From Haloterrigena sp. H1 (GTDB taxonomy: Archaea > Halobacteriota > Halobacteria > Halobacteriales > Natrialbaceae): DNA of 64,000 nucleotides. The first letter of the stretch is position 1. Every line of letters begins with the position of its first letter. The translations under genes were made by a program, and so were the position numbers. The stretch lies in assembly GCF_005938085.1 (NCBI RefSeq), contig NZ_SMZK01000001.1, positions 2,914,001 through 2,978,000 on the forward strand, written 5' to 3'. This document shows positions 27,507 to 36,954 of the stretch, piece by piece. Under the pieces are notes generated by a model. The model saw only the letters and a program-made list of their open reading frames with translations. It had not been told where the DNA came from and did not search any database.

Positions 27507-27905
27507 TTACTTTCCCGTCGGCCGCACGCTATCGTTGACGGCCTGTTTCACCTGCAGGGCGGCACTGGCTGCCAGTCCCCGGGCGACCTCGTCGCGTTCG
27601 TCGGCGGTGATGACTTCCTCGGCAGCGGCGGCTTCCTCGAGATCCGGCGTGAAGCCGGCGCTGACAGCGTGACCGACCGGCGGTCGGACGGCGACAGTGA
27701 CCTGCGGGCCGGTCATGCCGCTCGAGACGTCGGAATCGACGACGTATTCGTTGGGAAGGAACTCGCGTGTGCGCGCAGCGATCCGCGAGACGTCGCGGTG
27801 GAGGAGTCGTTTCTGTGTGTTCGAGAGGTCCGGAACGTCCGCCGCGGCACGCTGCCCAGCCCCAGTCTCGCCCGGTAGCCCTGCGTACGGCGTATTTCCG
27901 TTCAT
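27507..27905 (-). CDS. Haloarchaeal protein of unknown function (DUF5811-like)
   Basis: 132 residues from the ATG at 27905 (MNGNTPYAGLPGETG). The frame continues upstream but loses any family character and overlaps the next gene. Blocks look conserved: RLLHRDVSRIAARTREFLPNEYVVDS, GPQVTVAVRPPVGHAVSAGFTP and DERDEVARGLAASAALQVKQAV. There is no signal peptide, membrane helix or cysteine motif. It is convergent with the DUF6276-like gene (6 bp apart). The DUF5811 assignment is from memory of the N-terminal pattern and is moderately sure. Confidence 0.65.
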   Translation of the reverse strand: MNGNTPYAGLPGETGAGQRAAADVPDLSNTQKRLLHRDVSRIAARTREFLPNEYVVDSDVSSGMTGPQVTVAVRPPVGHAVSAGFTPDLEEAAAAEEVITADERDEVARGLAASAALQVKQAVNDSVRPTGK

Positions 27906-27972
27906 GAGAAGTGTGTGCCCGTAGCAACGAACTGCCGGGTAAAAAGGGTTCGCCTTCGGGAAGTCAGCTTTC

Positions 27973-28452
27973 CTACAGTATCGGCTCGCTGTCGCCGTAC
28001 ACCGCGAGGACGACGGCGGTCGTGTATCGGCCCGAATCGGCCTGACTGCTCTCGATGGCGACGCGCGGGTCGGTAAACTCCCAGTCGCGAAGTTCTTGAC
28101 CTGCAGCGAGTCCTTCACGGACCCGACGTTCGACGTCCTCGCGGTCCATCTCGCCGGACGTCTCGTAGAACAGCCCGGGGCCGTCATCGACGGACTGCGA
28201 CCACGCGAGCGCCGCGCTCGCGCGGCCGGGACCGGCGGTGGTCGCCCGCGCCTCGACGACGGTCAGGCGCTCGCCGGCGGGACCGAGATCGGGGGCGGTC
28301 CCGACAGCTTCGACGTACGTCTCGGCAGGGATCACGGACGAGACCGAGACGAGATTGTAGTTCTCGACGCCGGCGTCGGCGAGCGCGGCGTCGTAGGACG
28401 ACATCGCCGTAGGACCCGATGCGGTTCCCCAGACGACTCGAATCGTGCTCAT
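27973..28452 (-). CDS. Pyruvoyl-dependent arginine decarboxylase
   Basis: 159 residues from the ATG at 28452 (MSTIRVVWGTASGPTAMSSYDAALADAGVENYNL in order). The self-cleavage site is in VSVSSVIPAE, where serine becomes the pyruvoyl group. ERLTVVEARATTAGPGRASAALAWS and EGLAAGQELRDWEF are the other conserved blocks. The enzyme makes agmatine from arginine; in haloarchaea this is needed for agmatidine in tRNA-Ile2 and for polyamines. The annotated frame could start earlier, but those residues do not match the family. It is 67 bp upstream of the DUF5811-like gene on the same strand. Confidence 0.85.
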   Translation of the reverse strand: MSTIRVVWGTASGPTAMSSYDAALADAGVENYNLVSVSSVIPAETYVEAVGTAPDLGPAGERLTVVEARATTAGPGRASAALAWSQSVDDGPGLFYETSGEMDREDVERRVREGLAAGQELRDWEFTDPRVAIESSQADSGRYTTAVVLAVYGDSEPIL

Positions 28453-28550
28453 ACTCGTTCTCGGGGTCGGGCAGCGTAAGGCGTTGCGATTCATTCGAGC
28501 GGTAGTAATACCAATTGTTATCACCGAGACGGCAGAAGTGTTAGGAAACT

Positions 28551-28972
28551 ATGGTTTTTGACCGCCGATCCCTGCTTGCGGACGCCGTTGTGCTCTCTAT
28601 TCCAGCCCTCTCGGGGTGTGTGCGTTTCCGAGGAAAACAGGGTTCCGACCCCACCGACTCGGTGCAGGTGCCGCGGATGTCTCCGTCCATAACCTCCACG
28701 ACGAACCGATCACGATCTCGATTCGCGCCGAGAATATCGAAGAGAATCGGACTCAGGAAGACAAGATTCCGATCGACGAAACGGTAACGCTCGAGTCCGC
28801 ACAGACGCACACAGTCCACAACAAAACGCGGTTTGGTTCGAAATACACGGTGTCAGTGTCCGTGAATAACGTGTACACCGAAGAGGCGAACTGGACGCCC
28901 GACAGTGGTGGCGGTCTCCACGTCATTTACGATGGCTCTGAGAACGTCATCTTCGCCGATGAGTTCGCCTGA
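28551..28972 (+). pseudogene. Frameshifted secreted lipoprotein gene
   Basis: The first frame (ATG 28551) encodes a signal peptide with an Arg pair and lipobox, MVFDRRSLLADAVVLSIPAL then SGC (cysteine 23), and a short polar linker to PTDSVQV. From about 28670 the sensible protein continues one base back in another frame: AADVSVHNLHDEPITISI onward to VIYDGSENVIFADEFA, stop at 28972. Loss of one base, for example a G in gtggccgcg, would explain it. The intact product would have about 140 residues. It is either a real pseudogene or a sequencing error. The beta-rich part resembles the lipoprotein at 40438-40914. Confidence 0.72.
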
Positions 28973-29192
28973 TTCGAGATCGTAACCGGGCAGATACCTC
29001 ATCCGCACCGACTCTCTCACAGGGCGACAGGGCTGTGCTGGCGAGCCGGTGGCAGATTGCGACACGTGCTCTCTGAACCGTCGAGTTATGTGTGAAATCG
29101 GCAGCGTTCGACCCGATTCACCGAACGCAGTCTCGATAACTACACTTTGAGCGCCCATCGAAATCGAGATCCCGCAGCCGTCGGCGGTGGTG

Positions 29193-30425
29193 TTACTGGT
29201 AGAAGTAGCCCGCCGAGGAAACCACGTCGCTCGAGTCGTCTTCTTCGATCTTCTCTAAGGCGTCGACGAAGTCGGCGTGGGTGACCTCGTCGCGGTCGTT
29301 ACGGATGGCGAACATGCCGGCTTCGGTCGCGAGGCTTTCGATCTCGGCACCGGAGTAGCCGTCGGTGTCGGCAGCCAGGTCGGCAAAGTCGACGTCGTCG
29401 GCGATGTTCATCTCGCGGGTGTGGATCTCGAGGATCTGCTCGCGGCCGGACTCATCGGGTTCGGGCACTTCGATGAGGCGGTCGAACCGGCCGGGGCGAA
29501 GAATGGCCCGGTCGAGCATGTCGAAGCGGTTGGTCGCGGCGATGATGCGGATCTCGCCGCGGGCCTCGAAGCCGTCCATCTCGCTCAAGAGTTGCATCAT
29601 CGTCCGCTGGACCTCGGCGTCGCCGGAGGTCTTGGACTCGGTGCGCCGTGTCGCGATGGCGTCGATTTCGTCGATGAAGATAATGGCGGGTTCGCGTTCG
29701 CGAGCCATCTCGAAGAGGTCGCGGACGAGCCGCGATCCCTCGCCGATGAACTTGCGGACGAGTTCCGAGCCGGCCATCTTGATGAAGGTGGCGTCGGTCT
29801 CGTGGGCGACGGCTTTGGCGAGCATCGTCTTGCCGGTCCCCGGCGGGCCGTACAGGAGAACGCCGCTCGGTGGATCGATACCGACCTCGGCGAACAGTTC
29901 GGGTTCGGCCAGTGGCTGCTCGACGGCCTCGCGGACCTCGCGGACCTGTTCGTCGATGCCGCCGATGTCGTCGTAGGTGACCTCGGGCTTTTCGGTGATC
30001 TCCATCGACTGTGCGCGCGCGTCGGTCTCGGCGTTCAGAATGGTCTGGATCGCAAAAGAGTCGTTGACTGCGACGCGGTCACCGGGCTCGACGCGGTCGA
30101 TCATCCGCGAGGAGACGTCGGTGAGCACTTCCTGGTTGTTCCCGTGTTGCTTGACGATGACCTGCTCGTCGTCGAGGACGTCTTCGACGGTGGCGATGTA
30201 CAGCGACGAACTCTTGAGCATCTCGTTTTCGCGTTCGATCCGATCGACTTTCCCCTGCAAGCGCTCGCGGCGGTCCTCGGCGTCGTCGAGCTGGGCCGAC
30301 AGCTGCTCGTTGACGTCGACGAGGTCCTCGTAGTGCCCGCGAAGCGCCTCGAGCCGCTCGTCGTCGGGAAGATCGGAGTCGATATCGCGGTGAGGTCGGT
30401 CGGGAATAGACGGGCTTCGAGACAT
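29193..30425 (-). CDS. pan: Proteasome-activating nucleotidase (PAN), AAA ATPase
   Basis: 410 residues from the ATG at 30425 (MSRSPSIPDRPHRD). Parts in order: N-terminal coiled coil (LEALRGHYEDLVDVNEQLSAQL and on), OB domain, Walker A GPPGTGKT (about 196), Walker B IIFIDEIDA, arginine-finger region ATNRFDMLDRAILRPGRFDR and a C-terminal FYQ that fits the HbYX rule for opening the 20S proteasome gate. The hexamer unfolds substrates, including samp-ylated proteins, linking it functionally to the E1 at 1-642. Haloarchaea usually have two PANs; which one this is cannot be told. Confidence 0.95.
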   Translation of the reverse strand: MSRSPSIPDRPHRDIDSDLPDDERLEALRGHYEDLVDVNEQLSAQLDDAEDRRERLQGKVDRIERENEMLKSSSLYIATVEDVLDDEQVIVKQHGNNQEVLTDVSSRMIDRVEPGDRVAVNDSFAIQTILNAETDARAQSMEITEKPEVTYDDIGGIDEQVREVREAVEQPLAEPELFAEVGIDPPSGVLLYGPPGTGKTMLAKAVAHETDATFIKMAGSELVRKFIGEGSRLVRDLFEMAREREPAIIFIDEIDAIATRRTESKTSGDAEVQRTMMQLLSEMDGFEARGEIRIIAATNRFDMLDRAILRPGRFDRLIEVPEPDESGREQILEIHTREMNIADDVDFADLAADTDGYSGAEIESLATEAGMFAIRNDRDEVTHADFVDALEKIEEDDSSDVVSSAGYFYQ

Positions 30426-30547
30426 CCTGATATACGCCGATAAGATGTGGACGGTAAATGTGCCTTTGGGTCGCGGAGGCAAGGCTGTTGGATAACAGGA
30501 CTGTCGTCCCGGCGATTGCAAGCGACTGATCGTGAACCTGATGCCGA

Positions 30548-32341
30548 TCAGTCGAGTAGCGACTCGAACTCGTCTAGACGCTCGCCGTAGGTCTCGAGCG
30601 CGCGATCGATCGGGGCCGAACTGCCCATGTCGACACCGGCGATCCGCAGCAGCTCGAGGGGGTACTCACGAGAGCCCCGTCGGAGGAACTCGAGGTAGTC
30701 CTCGGCGGCGGGCTGGCCACGCTCCAAGACGTCGTCGACGATCGCGAGCGCGGCGGAGATACCGGTCGCGTACTGGTAGACGTAGAAGGCCCGGTAGAAG
30801 TGGGGAATACGCATCCACTCGCGGGCGATTCGGTCGTCGATGACGGCGGGCTCGTAGTAGTCGTCTTTGAGTCCGCGGTAGAGGTCGTCCAGCCGATCGG
30901 CGGTCAGCGGTTCGCCCTCTTCCTCGAGGCGGTGGGTTTCGTGTTCGAACTCCGCGAACAGCGTCTGGCGATAGAGCGTCGAGCGCACGCGCTCCAGGAA
31001 CTCGTTTAAGACGTGTTTGCGGAACTCGGGATCGTCGACGGTCTCGAGCAGGTGGTTGGTCAGCAGAGCCTCGTTGACCGTGCTGGCGACCTCGGCGACG
31101 AAGATTTCGTAGCCCGAGTAGACGTAGGGCTGTTCCTCCTTGGTGAGTTCGGAGTGCATCGAGTGGCCGAGTTCGTGGGCCAGCGTGTACATCGAGGCGA
31201 TGTCCTGCTGGTAGTTCAGCAGGATGAACGGCTGGGTGTCGTAGGTACCGCCAGAGTACGCGCCGGACTGTTTGCCCTCGTTCTCGTAGACATCGACCCA
31301 TCGGGAATCGAGGCCCTCGGCGACGCGGGACTGATACTCCTCGCCCAGCGGCGCGAGCGCGTCGACGACGTACTCGGTGGCCTGCTCGTACTCGAGATCA
31401 GGTCCCTTGTCGCCGGTCAGGGGCATGTAGAGGTCCCACATCTGCAGTTCGTCGACGTCCAGCGCCTGCTGTTTGAGCTCGGCGTGGTGGTGGAGCTTCT
31501 CGAGGTTGTCGTGGACGGTGTCGACGAGCGTGTCGTAGACGTCGACGGGGACGTTCGGACCGTCGAGGGCGGCCTCGCGTGCCGTGTCGTAGTTGCGCGC
31601 TTGCGCGGTCTTGACGTCGGCTTTGACGCTGTTCTTGTAACTCGCTGCGACCGTATTCCGGACCGACTTCCACTCGTCGAAGTAGTTCTCGTAGACGCGC
31701 TTGCGGAAGTCTCGATCGGGCCGTTTGAGTAGGTTGGTAAAGTTACTCTGCGTGATTTCGACAGCCTCGCCCTCGGGGTTCTCGACGGTCGGGAACGACA
31801 TGTCGGCGTTCGAGAGCATGGTGTAGACTTCGCCGGTCGCGCCGGTCACCTCGCTCAAGTCCGCCAGCAGCGCCTCGACCTCGGCCGAGCGCGTGTGCGG
31901 TTTCATCCGAAGGACGTCGTCGACGTAGTGGTCGTAGGTCTCGAGGTCGGGTACCTCGGCGACCATGTCGTCGAACTCCTCGCGAGTCATCTCCTGAATT
32001 TCGGGGTCGATAAAGGAGGCTGCGGACTGGGCGTCGGCCGCAAGCGACTGTGCGCGCGCGGTCAGCGCCTGGTAGTGCTGGTCGGTCGTGTCCTCGTCAC
32101 GGCGCATGCGGGCGTAGGCCGCGACGGTCGACACCTCGCGCATGATCTCGTCGCGTAACTCGAGGACCGCGAGGAGGGTGTCAGCGTCGTCAGTGACCTG
32201 CCCTTCGTAGGCCTCGAGATCGGCGACACGCTCGGCGACGGCCTCGTAGGCGGCCTCCCAGTCGTCGTCGGTCGCGTAGATGCTCTCGAGGTCCCAGATA
32301 TATTCCTCTTCGACCTCGGAGCGGTCGGGAACGGAACTCAT
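30548..32341 (-). CDS. pepF: Oligoendopeptidase F (M3 metallopeptidase)
   Basis: 597 residues from the ATG at 32341 (MSSVPDRSEVEEEY). The thimet-like zinc motif HELGHSMHSEL (about 380) with a downstream glutamate in EIFVAEVASTVNEALL is intact. LLNYQQDIASMYTLAHELGH, RQTLFAEFEHETHRLEEEG and FYVYQYATGISAALAIVDD are PepF signatures. It cleaves short peptides in the cytoplasm, downstream of the proteasome. It follows PAN on the same strand but 122 bp away. Confidence 0.94.
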   Translation of the reverse strand: MSSVPDRSEVEEEYIWDLESIYATDDDWEAAYEAVAERVADLEAYEGQVTDDADTLLAVLELRDEIMREVSTVAAYARMRRDEDTTDQHYQALTARAQSLAADAQSAASFIDPEIQEMTREEFDDMVAEVPDLETYDHYVDDVLRMKPHTRSAEVEALLADLSEVTGATGEVYTMLSNADMSFPTVENPEGEAVEITQSNFTNLLKRPDRDFRKRVYENYFDEWKSVRNTVAASYKNSVKADVKTAQARNYDTAREAALDGPNVPVDVYDTLVDTVHDNLEKLHHHAELKQQALDVDELQMWDLYMPLTGDKGPDLEYEQATEYVVDALAPLGEEYQSRVAEGLDSRWVDVYENEGKQSGAYSGGTYDTQPFILLNYQQDIASMYTLAHELGHSMHSELTKEEQPYVYSGYEIFVAEVASTVNEALLTNHLLETVDDPEFRKHVLNEFLERVRSTLYRQTLFAEFEHETHRLEEEGEPLTADRLDDLYRGLKDDYYEPAVIDDRIAREWMRIPHFYRAFYVYQYATGISAALAIVDDVLERGQPAAEDYLEFLRRGSREYPLELLRIAGVDMGSSAPIDRALETYGERLDEFESLLD

Positions 32342-32503
32342 AGCCCGGGTTTCGGAGCGCCAGGGGTAAAGCGTGTCGGACCCTTTCACGGTGTGTCTCA
32401 GTGATGGGTCCGTGAGGAGAGCACAGGAGTAGTGACTGCGCTCGTACGAGAGAGCGAAGACACGACGATGGTTCGGCGTCTGACGCGGTCCATCTCCCCG
32501 GCC

Positions 32504-33343
32504 CTACCGCATTCCGTCGGCGACCTGCCCGGCGACTCGCGCCCCCGTTCGTCGCTCGATGCGCCGCCGATCGAACACGGTGCGGGCGGTCTCGGCGGCG
32601 TCCTCGTCGATCTCGAACGTGAGGTCGGGATAGACCACGTCAGTCAGGACGAGTGGCTCCGGGGCAGCCGGCGCGACTCCGTCGGGACCGGGTAGCGGTT
32701 CAGGGTCGAACACTCGCTCGAGTTTCGCGAGCGGTGACTCACCGGTCCCGATCTCACAGGCCAGCGAGACGAGTCGCCGGACGAGTTCTCGAGCGAACCC
32801 GCCTGCGCTGGCAGTGATGACGAGATAGTCGCCGTCCCGGGCTGCCTCGAGCGTCAGCGAGCGCTCGGTGTTGTGGTCGTCCGGCGTCAGGTTGTGGACG
32901 TCGTGGGTGCCCGACAGCGCCTTGCAGGCCGTCCGAAAGCGCTCGTCATCGATAGGTTGCGTGCCGGAAGCAGCCGCAGTGTCGGCCGGTGCATACAGAT
33001 GGTAGGTGTATTTCCGGCGGTTCGCGTGATGGGTTGCGTGGAACTCCGCCGGCGCATCAGCACTCGCCCACGCGCGTACGTCGGCCGGCAGTTCGGCGTT
33101 CAGCGCCCGCGGCATCAGCCAGTCAGGGGCCTCGAGCGCGATCGTCTGGGCGAGCGCGGAGACGCCGGCGTCGGTGCGGCCGGCGGCGGCATAGCCGTCG
33201 GGCTTGTCCGCGTCGGACTCGAGGACCCCGAGTGCCCGGAGCGCATCGAAAATCGAATCCTCGACGGTCGGAACGTCGGGCTGGCGCTGGTAGCCGTAGT
33301 AGTCCGTACCGTCGTAGGCGATCCGAAACGCGCGACGTCCCAT
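32504..33343 (-). CDS. truA: tRNA pseudouridine(38-40) synthase TruA
   Basis: 279 residues from the ATG at 33343 (MGRRAFRIAYDGTDYYGYQRQPDVPTVED in order). The catalytic aspartate is in AAGRTDAGVSALAQ. The second half has RRKYTYHLY and GFARELVRRLVSLACEIGTG, all typical of TruA. It isomerises uridines 38-40 in the anticodon stem of many tRNAs. It is 162 bp upstream of pepF on the same strand. Confidence 0.95.
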   Translation of the reverse strand: MGRRAFRIAYDGTDYYGYQRQPDVPTVEDSIFDALRALGVLESDADKPDGYAAAGRTDAGVSALAQTIALEAPDWLMPRALNAELPADVRAWASADAPAEFHATHHANRRKYTYHLYAPADTAAASGTQPIDDERFRTACKALSGTHDVHNLTPDDHNTERSLTLEAARDGDYLVITASAGGFARELVRRLVSLACEIGTGESPLAKLERVFDPEPLPGPDGVAPAAPEPLVLTDVVYPDLTFEIDEDAAETARTVFDRRRIERRTGARVAGQVADGMR

Positions 33344-33488
33344 TGCTCGAGTCGATCCAGCGGGGCCAGCGAGTTATACTGTTCGCTGTCGGCCCGGCCC
33401 GCCGCTCGAGGGCAGGCGGCGTCGGCGACGATCGAAGTCCCGCAGTAGTGGCGAGCACCGTCGGTTCGATGAGGTGGCCGGCCGTGAG

Positions 33489-33989
33489 TTACAGTTCGTC
33501 GTCGGTCCCGAACCCGTCGGTATCATCGGCGGAGTGTCCGCCGGAGTCGGGATCGGCGACGTCGAAGGCGTCGGTCTCGAGCGGCGAGCCGTCGGCAGTG
33601 ACGGCCCCGTTCTGAATCTCGATGGTGACGCCGTCGTCGTCGGACGACACCCCTAGCAGTTGGCTGGTCGCCGACTCGACTTCCTGGTTGACCGACCAGA
33701 CGAATCGCAGCACCGACTCGAGTTCGGTGCCGACCTCACGGACGCCACGCTGGTCCGTGAGCGTCCCCAGACTCCGTGCGCCCTCCGGGTGGAGATACTG
33801 AATCGGGTGGTCAGTGGGGACCTCCCGCAGGTCGAGGTCGAACGACCAGAGGTACGGCAGGAACTGGAGGGCATAGCCCTGCGGTTTCGGTGCCCGACGG
33901 CCGGCAGCGGTCAGTACGACGGTTTTCGCCGTCGACTCGCCGTCGGTGTCGAAGTAGACGCCCGGCATGCCCGGAATGGAGAGTCGCAT
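33489..33989 (-). CDS. Haloarchaeal protein of unknown function
   Basis: 166 residues from the ATG at 33989 (MRLSIPGMPGVYFDTDGEST). The first ~115 residues look folded, with LTAAGRRAPKPQGYALQFLPYLWSFDLDLREVPTDHP and TLTDQRGVREVGTELESVLRFVWSVNQEV. The C-terminal third is acidic and probably disordered (DVADPDSGGHSADDTDG). No signal peptide, membrane segment or metal motif is visible. It lies in a minus-strand run with truA, an SDR and an M32 peptidase, spaced about 60-150 bp, without any clear functional tie. Confidence 0.7.
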   Translation of the reverse strand: MRLSIPGMPGVYFDTDGESTAKTVVLTAAGRRAPKPQGYALQFLPYLWSFDLDLREVPTDHPIQYLHPEGARSLGTLTDQRGVREVGTELESVLRFVWSVNQEVESATSQLLGVSSDDDGVTIEIQNGAVTADGSPLETDAFDVADPDSGGHSADDTDGFGTDDEL

Positions 33990-34046
33990 ACTCGAGGGAG
34001 AGAGCCACGTACGGGTGAGTCCACACCCGGCACACCCACCCTCGTT

Positions 34047-34790
34047 TTATTCGAAGGTGTCGGCGAACTTGTCCCGCCGGTAGAGGTCGAGTTCGCTCAC
34101 GCTCGAACCGGCCCGGCTTGCAGCAAAGCGGATCGCCGCGGCGATTTCCCCGGGCTCGGTCGCCTCCCCTTCGTCGAAGCGCTCGACGAAAGGGTCGCCG
34201 TCGGCGCTCCCAAACTGCGAGCGGACTTCGGAGGGGTTGACGATCGTGACGCCGACGCCGTCGTCGCCGACCTGGGCCGCGACGCTCTTTGCGAAGCCCC
34301 GAACCCACCACTTCGAGGCCGCGTAGACGGGATTGAACGGTCGCGGGTACTGGCCGGCGAAACTGCCGACGAAGATCAGGTGGCCGTCGCGCTCGCGGAC
34401 GTGTGGGATCGCTGCCCGCGTCGCATAGAAGACGCCGTCGACGTTGGTCTCCTGCATCGTCTCGTACTCGTCGGTGGTCAGCGACTCGACATCGCTCCCG
34501 CGGGCCAGTCCCGCGTTGTTGACCAGCACGTCGATCCCGCCGAAGCGGTCGACGGTCGCTTCGATGAGTGCGTCGACATCGTCCTCTTCGCGGACATCCG
34601 TCGGGACGGCCAGCGTATCGACATCGTGGTCGGCCTCGAGGTCGTCGGCGAGTTCCCGCAGCCGATCCTCGCTCCGTGCCGCGAGGACGACGTTCGCACC
34701 CGCCGCTGCGAGTTCGTGGCAGGTCGCCGCGCCGATTCCAGAGCTTGCACCCGTGACGATCGCCGTTTGCTGCTCGAGTGTCTCGGACAT
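34047..34790 (-). CDS. Classical short-chain dehydrogenase/reductase
   Basis: 247 residues from the ATG at 34790 (MSETLEQQTAIVTGASSGIG). All catalytic elements are present: TGASSGIG cofactor site, NNAG, the serine in IFVGSFAGQ and the YAASK pair. The alanine/arginine after strand two (AARSEDRL) suggests NADP preference, as Arg lies where NAD enzymes carry Asp. It contrasts with the degenerate SDR at 1770-2555. The substrate is not predictable. The C terminus (SELDLYRRDKFADTFE) is short. Confidence 0.9.
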   Translation of the reverse strand: MSETLEQQTAIVTGASSGIGAATCHELAAAGANVVLAARSEDRLRELADDLEADHDVDTLAVPTDVREEDDVDALIEATVDRFGGIDVLVNNAGLARGSDVESLTTDEYETMQETNVDGVFYATRAAIPHVRERDGHLIFVGSFAGQYPRPFNPVYAASKWWVRGFAKSVAAQVGDDGVGVTIVNPSEVRSQFGSADGDPFVERFDEGEATEPGEIAAAIRFAASRAGSSVSELDLYRRDKFADTFE

Positions 34791-34858
34791 CGTGTGACGG
34801 ATCGGCAGACACCGACCTAAAGACGAGGGTCGCGGAAGCGCGATGGGTGCGCCGGCGA

Positions 34859-36391
34859 TCAGTATCCCTCGAGATCGTACAGGTCGCCGTACTTCGACTC
34901 GACGTACTCGAGGAAGTGGTCCGCGGTCAACTCCTCGCCGGTGGCCCGTTCGATCAACTCGGGTGTGACGAAGTGCTTGCCGTGCTGATGAATGTTCTCG
35001 CGGAGCCAGCCGTTTAACTCGTCGAACTCGCCCTCGCTGATGGCCTCGTCGAACGGGCCGCGATCGTCCTCGGCGGCGGCATATAGCTGTGCCGCGAGGA
35101 CCGAGCCCAGCGAGTACGTCGGGAAGTAGCCGAAGTCACCGTGAGACCAGTGGATGTCCTGGAGACAGCCCTCCGTGTCCGTCTCGGGTCGCACGCCCAG
35201 ATACTCCTCGTACTTGTCGTTCCAGACCTGCGGGACCTCCGAGACCTCGAGATCGCCACGGATCAGATCGCGCTCGATCTCGAAGCGGATCACGATGTGG
35301 AGATGGTAAGTGAGTTCGTCCGCCTCGACGCGAATGAGGTTGTCGTCGTAGACCTGGTTTGCGGCTTCGTAGGCCACCTCGGGCGAGACCTCCTCGAGGC
35401 TCGGGAACCGCTCGCGGGCGACCGGCAGGAAGTGTTCCCAGAAGGGCCGAGAGCGGCCGACGTGGTTCTCCCAGAGACGGGACTGTGATTCGTGGACCGA
35501 CAGGTCGCGGGCTTCGCCAAGCGGCGTGCCGTAGCCCTCGTCGGGGAGGCCCAGCGTGTAGTTCGCGTGGCCGAACTCGTGGATCGTCGAGGTGATCGAC
35601 CCCAGCAGGTCCTCCTCGTCGAAGCGGGTCGTCACGCGTGCGTCGAACTGCGTTCCCGAAGAAAACGGGTGCGGCGCGGTATCGAGTCGGCCGCGGTCCC
35701 AGTCGTAGCCCAGCGACTCGAGCACGTCACGCGCGAGTGCCTCCTGATCGTCGTCGTCGAACGCGCCCGCGAAGGCATCGGTTGCGAGGTCGCCATCACT
35801 ATCTTGGATCGCGTCGATCAGCGACACGAGTTCCTCGCGTAGGCGTTCTAGAACTCGCTCGGCGGTCTCGAGGTCGATGTAGGGCTCGTAGTCCGCAAAG
35901 AGCACGGCGTAGGGATCGGCGTCGGGATCGATGTGGGCGGCGTACTCGCGTTTGAGGTCGACCAGTTTCTCGAGCGTCGGTGCGAACTGTTCGAAGTCGT
36001 CCTCCTCGCGGGCCTGTTTCCACGTGGGATGGGCGTTCGACGCCGTCGCGGAGAGTTCCTCGACCAGTTCCTGGGGAACGCTCGTCTCGCGGTCGTACTG
36101 GCGTCGGATCTCGCGGACGACCGCGGCCTGTTCGTCTGCGAGGTCGTCGTCCTCGAGGTCGTCGAGCAGCTGTCCGGTCTCGTCGGCAGTCAGGAGTTCG
36201 TGACTGACCGACGACAGCGTCGAGAGCTGTTGGGCTCGGGCCGGGGTCCCCTCGTCGGGCATTACAACCTCCTGGTCCCATCGCAGGATGCCGGCGGCGT
36301 TGCCAACGTTCGAGATGCGCTTAACGCGTCGTTCGAACCGCTCGTACGTGTCGGCCTCGCTTGCATCGCTGCCAGCCTGATCGGTCGCCAT
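34859..36391 (-). CDS. M32 family carboxypeptidase (Taq-type)
   Basis: 510 residues from the ATG at 36391 (MATDQAGSDASEADTYERFE). The zinc motif HEFGHANYTLGL (about 270) and the family blocks NVGNAAGILRWDQEVVMP, HPFSSGTQFDARVTTRFDEEDLLGSITSTIHE, LTYHLHIVIRFEIERDLIRGD and LQDIHWSHGDFGYFPTYSLGS are all present. The enzyme removes C-terminal residues from peptides in the cytoplasm, completing a local set of peptide-degrading genes (PAN, PepF, M32). It starts 165 bp from the divergent membrane-protein gene. Confidence 0.94.
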   Translation of the reverse strand: MATDQAGSDASEADTYERFERRVKRISNVGNAAGILRWDQEVVMPDEGTPARAQQLSTLSSVSHELLTADETGQLLDDLEDDDLADEQAAVVREIRRQYDRETSVPQELVEELSATASNAHPTWKQAREEDDFEQFAPTLEKLVDLKREYAAHIDPDADPYAVLFADYEPYIDLETAERVLERLREELVSLIDAIQDSDGDLATDAFAGAFDDDDQEALARDVLESLGYDWDRGRLDTAPHPFSSGTQFDARVTTRFDEEDLLGSITSTIHEFGHANYTLGLPDEGYGTPLGEARDLSVHESQSRLWENHVGRSRPFWEHFLPVARERFPSLEEVSPEVAYEAANQVYDDNLIRVEADELTYHLHIVIRFEIERDLIRGDLEVSEVPQVWNDKYEEYLGVRPETDTEGCLQDIHWSHGDFGYFPTYSLGSVLAAQLYAAAEDDRGPFDEAISEGEFDELNGWLRENIHQHGKHFVTPELIERATGEELTADHFLEYVESKYGDLYDLEGY

Positions 36392-36556
36392 AGCCTATCG
36401 TTTGCTCGGAACCGGTATCAACGTCCGGGTTCCGGGTGTTTCGAGTATGCTCACGGGCGGTCACCGCCGAGCGGTCGACTCTCGGCGGTGGAGTCGTGGG
36501 AGTCGGCTAGAACGTGCAAGCAACGGCCTGTTCCGCCGAGCGATGTGGACTCGGAC

Positions 36557-36925
36557 ATGGCCATTGCATCACCAGTCGCGTCGATCATCGTGTTCCTCGC
36601 GAGCCTGCTGATCGGTGCACTCGGCATTTACGCCGGCGCACGCGTCATCGTCGGTCGAACGGCGTACGATCACGCCATCGTCACCGCGTTGATCGGGTCG
36701 ATCGTCTGGGCGATCGTTGGCTTCTTGGTCGGGTGGATTCCGCTCGTCGGCCCGTTGCTCGTCTTGCTCGCCTACGTCGCTGTCATCAACTGGCGATACC
36801 CCGGCGACTGGACCGCCGCCGCGATGATCGGCCTCGTCGCCTGGGTCACTGTCCTGATCGTCCTCTACGTGCTGGCCGCGATCGGGATCACAAGTTTCAG
36901 CGCGGTCGGCGTCCCGGGTCTCTGA
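36557..36925 (+). CDS. Small four-helix membrane protein
   Basis: 122 residues from the ATG at 36557 (MAIASPVASIIVFLAS). Three to four hydrophobic segments: SPVASIIVFLASLLIGALGIYAGA, ALIGSIVWAIVGFLVGWIPLVGPLLVLLAYVAVINW and AAAMIGLVAWVTVLIVLYVLAAIGI. Only a few charged residues separate them (RVIVGRTAYDH, RYPGDW). The pattern resembles small haloarchaeal membrane proteins of unknown role. The frame is open far upstream but overlaps the antisense M32 gene there. It is convergent with the M20 gene. Confidence 0.75.
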   Translation: MAIASPVASIIVFLASLLIGALGIYAGARVIVGRTAYDHAIVTALIGSIVWAIVGFLVGWIPLVGPLLVLLAYVAVINWRYPGDWTAAAMIGLVAWVTVLIVLYVLAAIGITSFSAVGVPGL

Positions 36926-36954
36926 TCGACCGAGACTGGGTTCCGTCGCCTGTG

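Noticed and set aside
28853..29158. 101-codon minus-strand frame after the broken lipoprotein gene
   Set aside because: It overlaps the lipoprotein remnant, has no family pattern and no promoter. The 220-bp gap to PAN appears non-coding.
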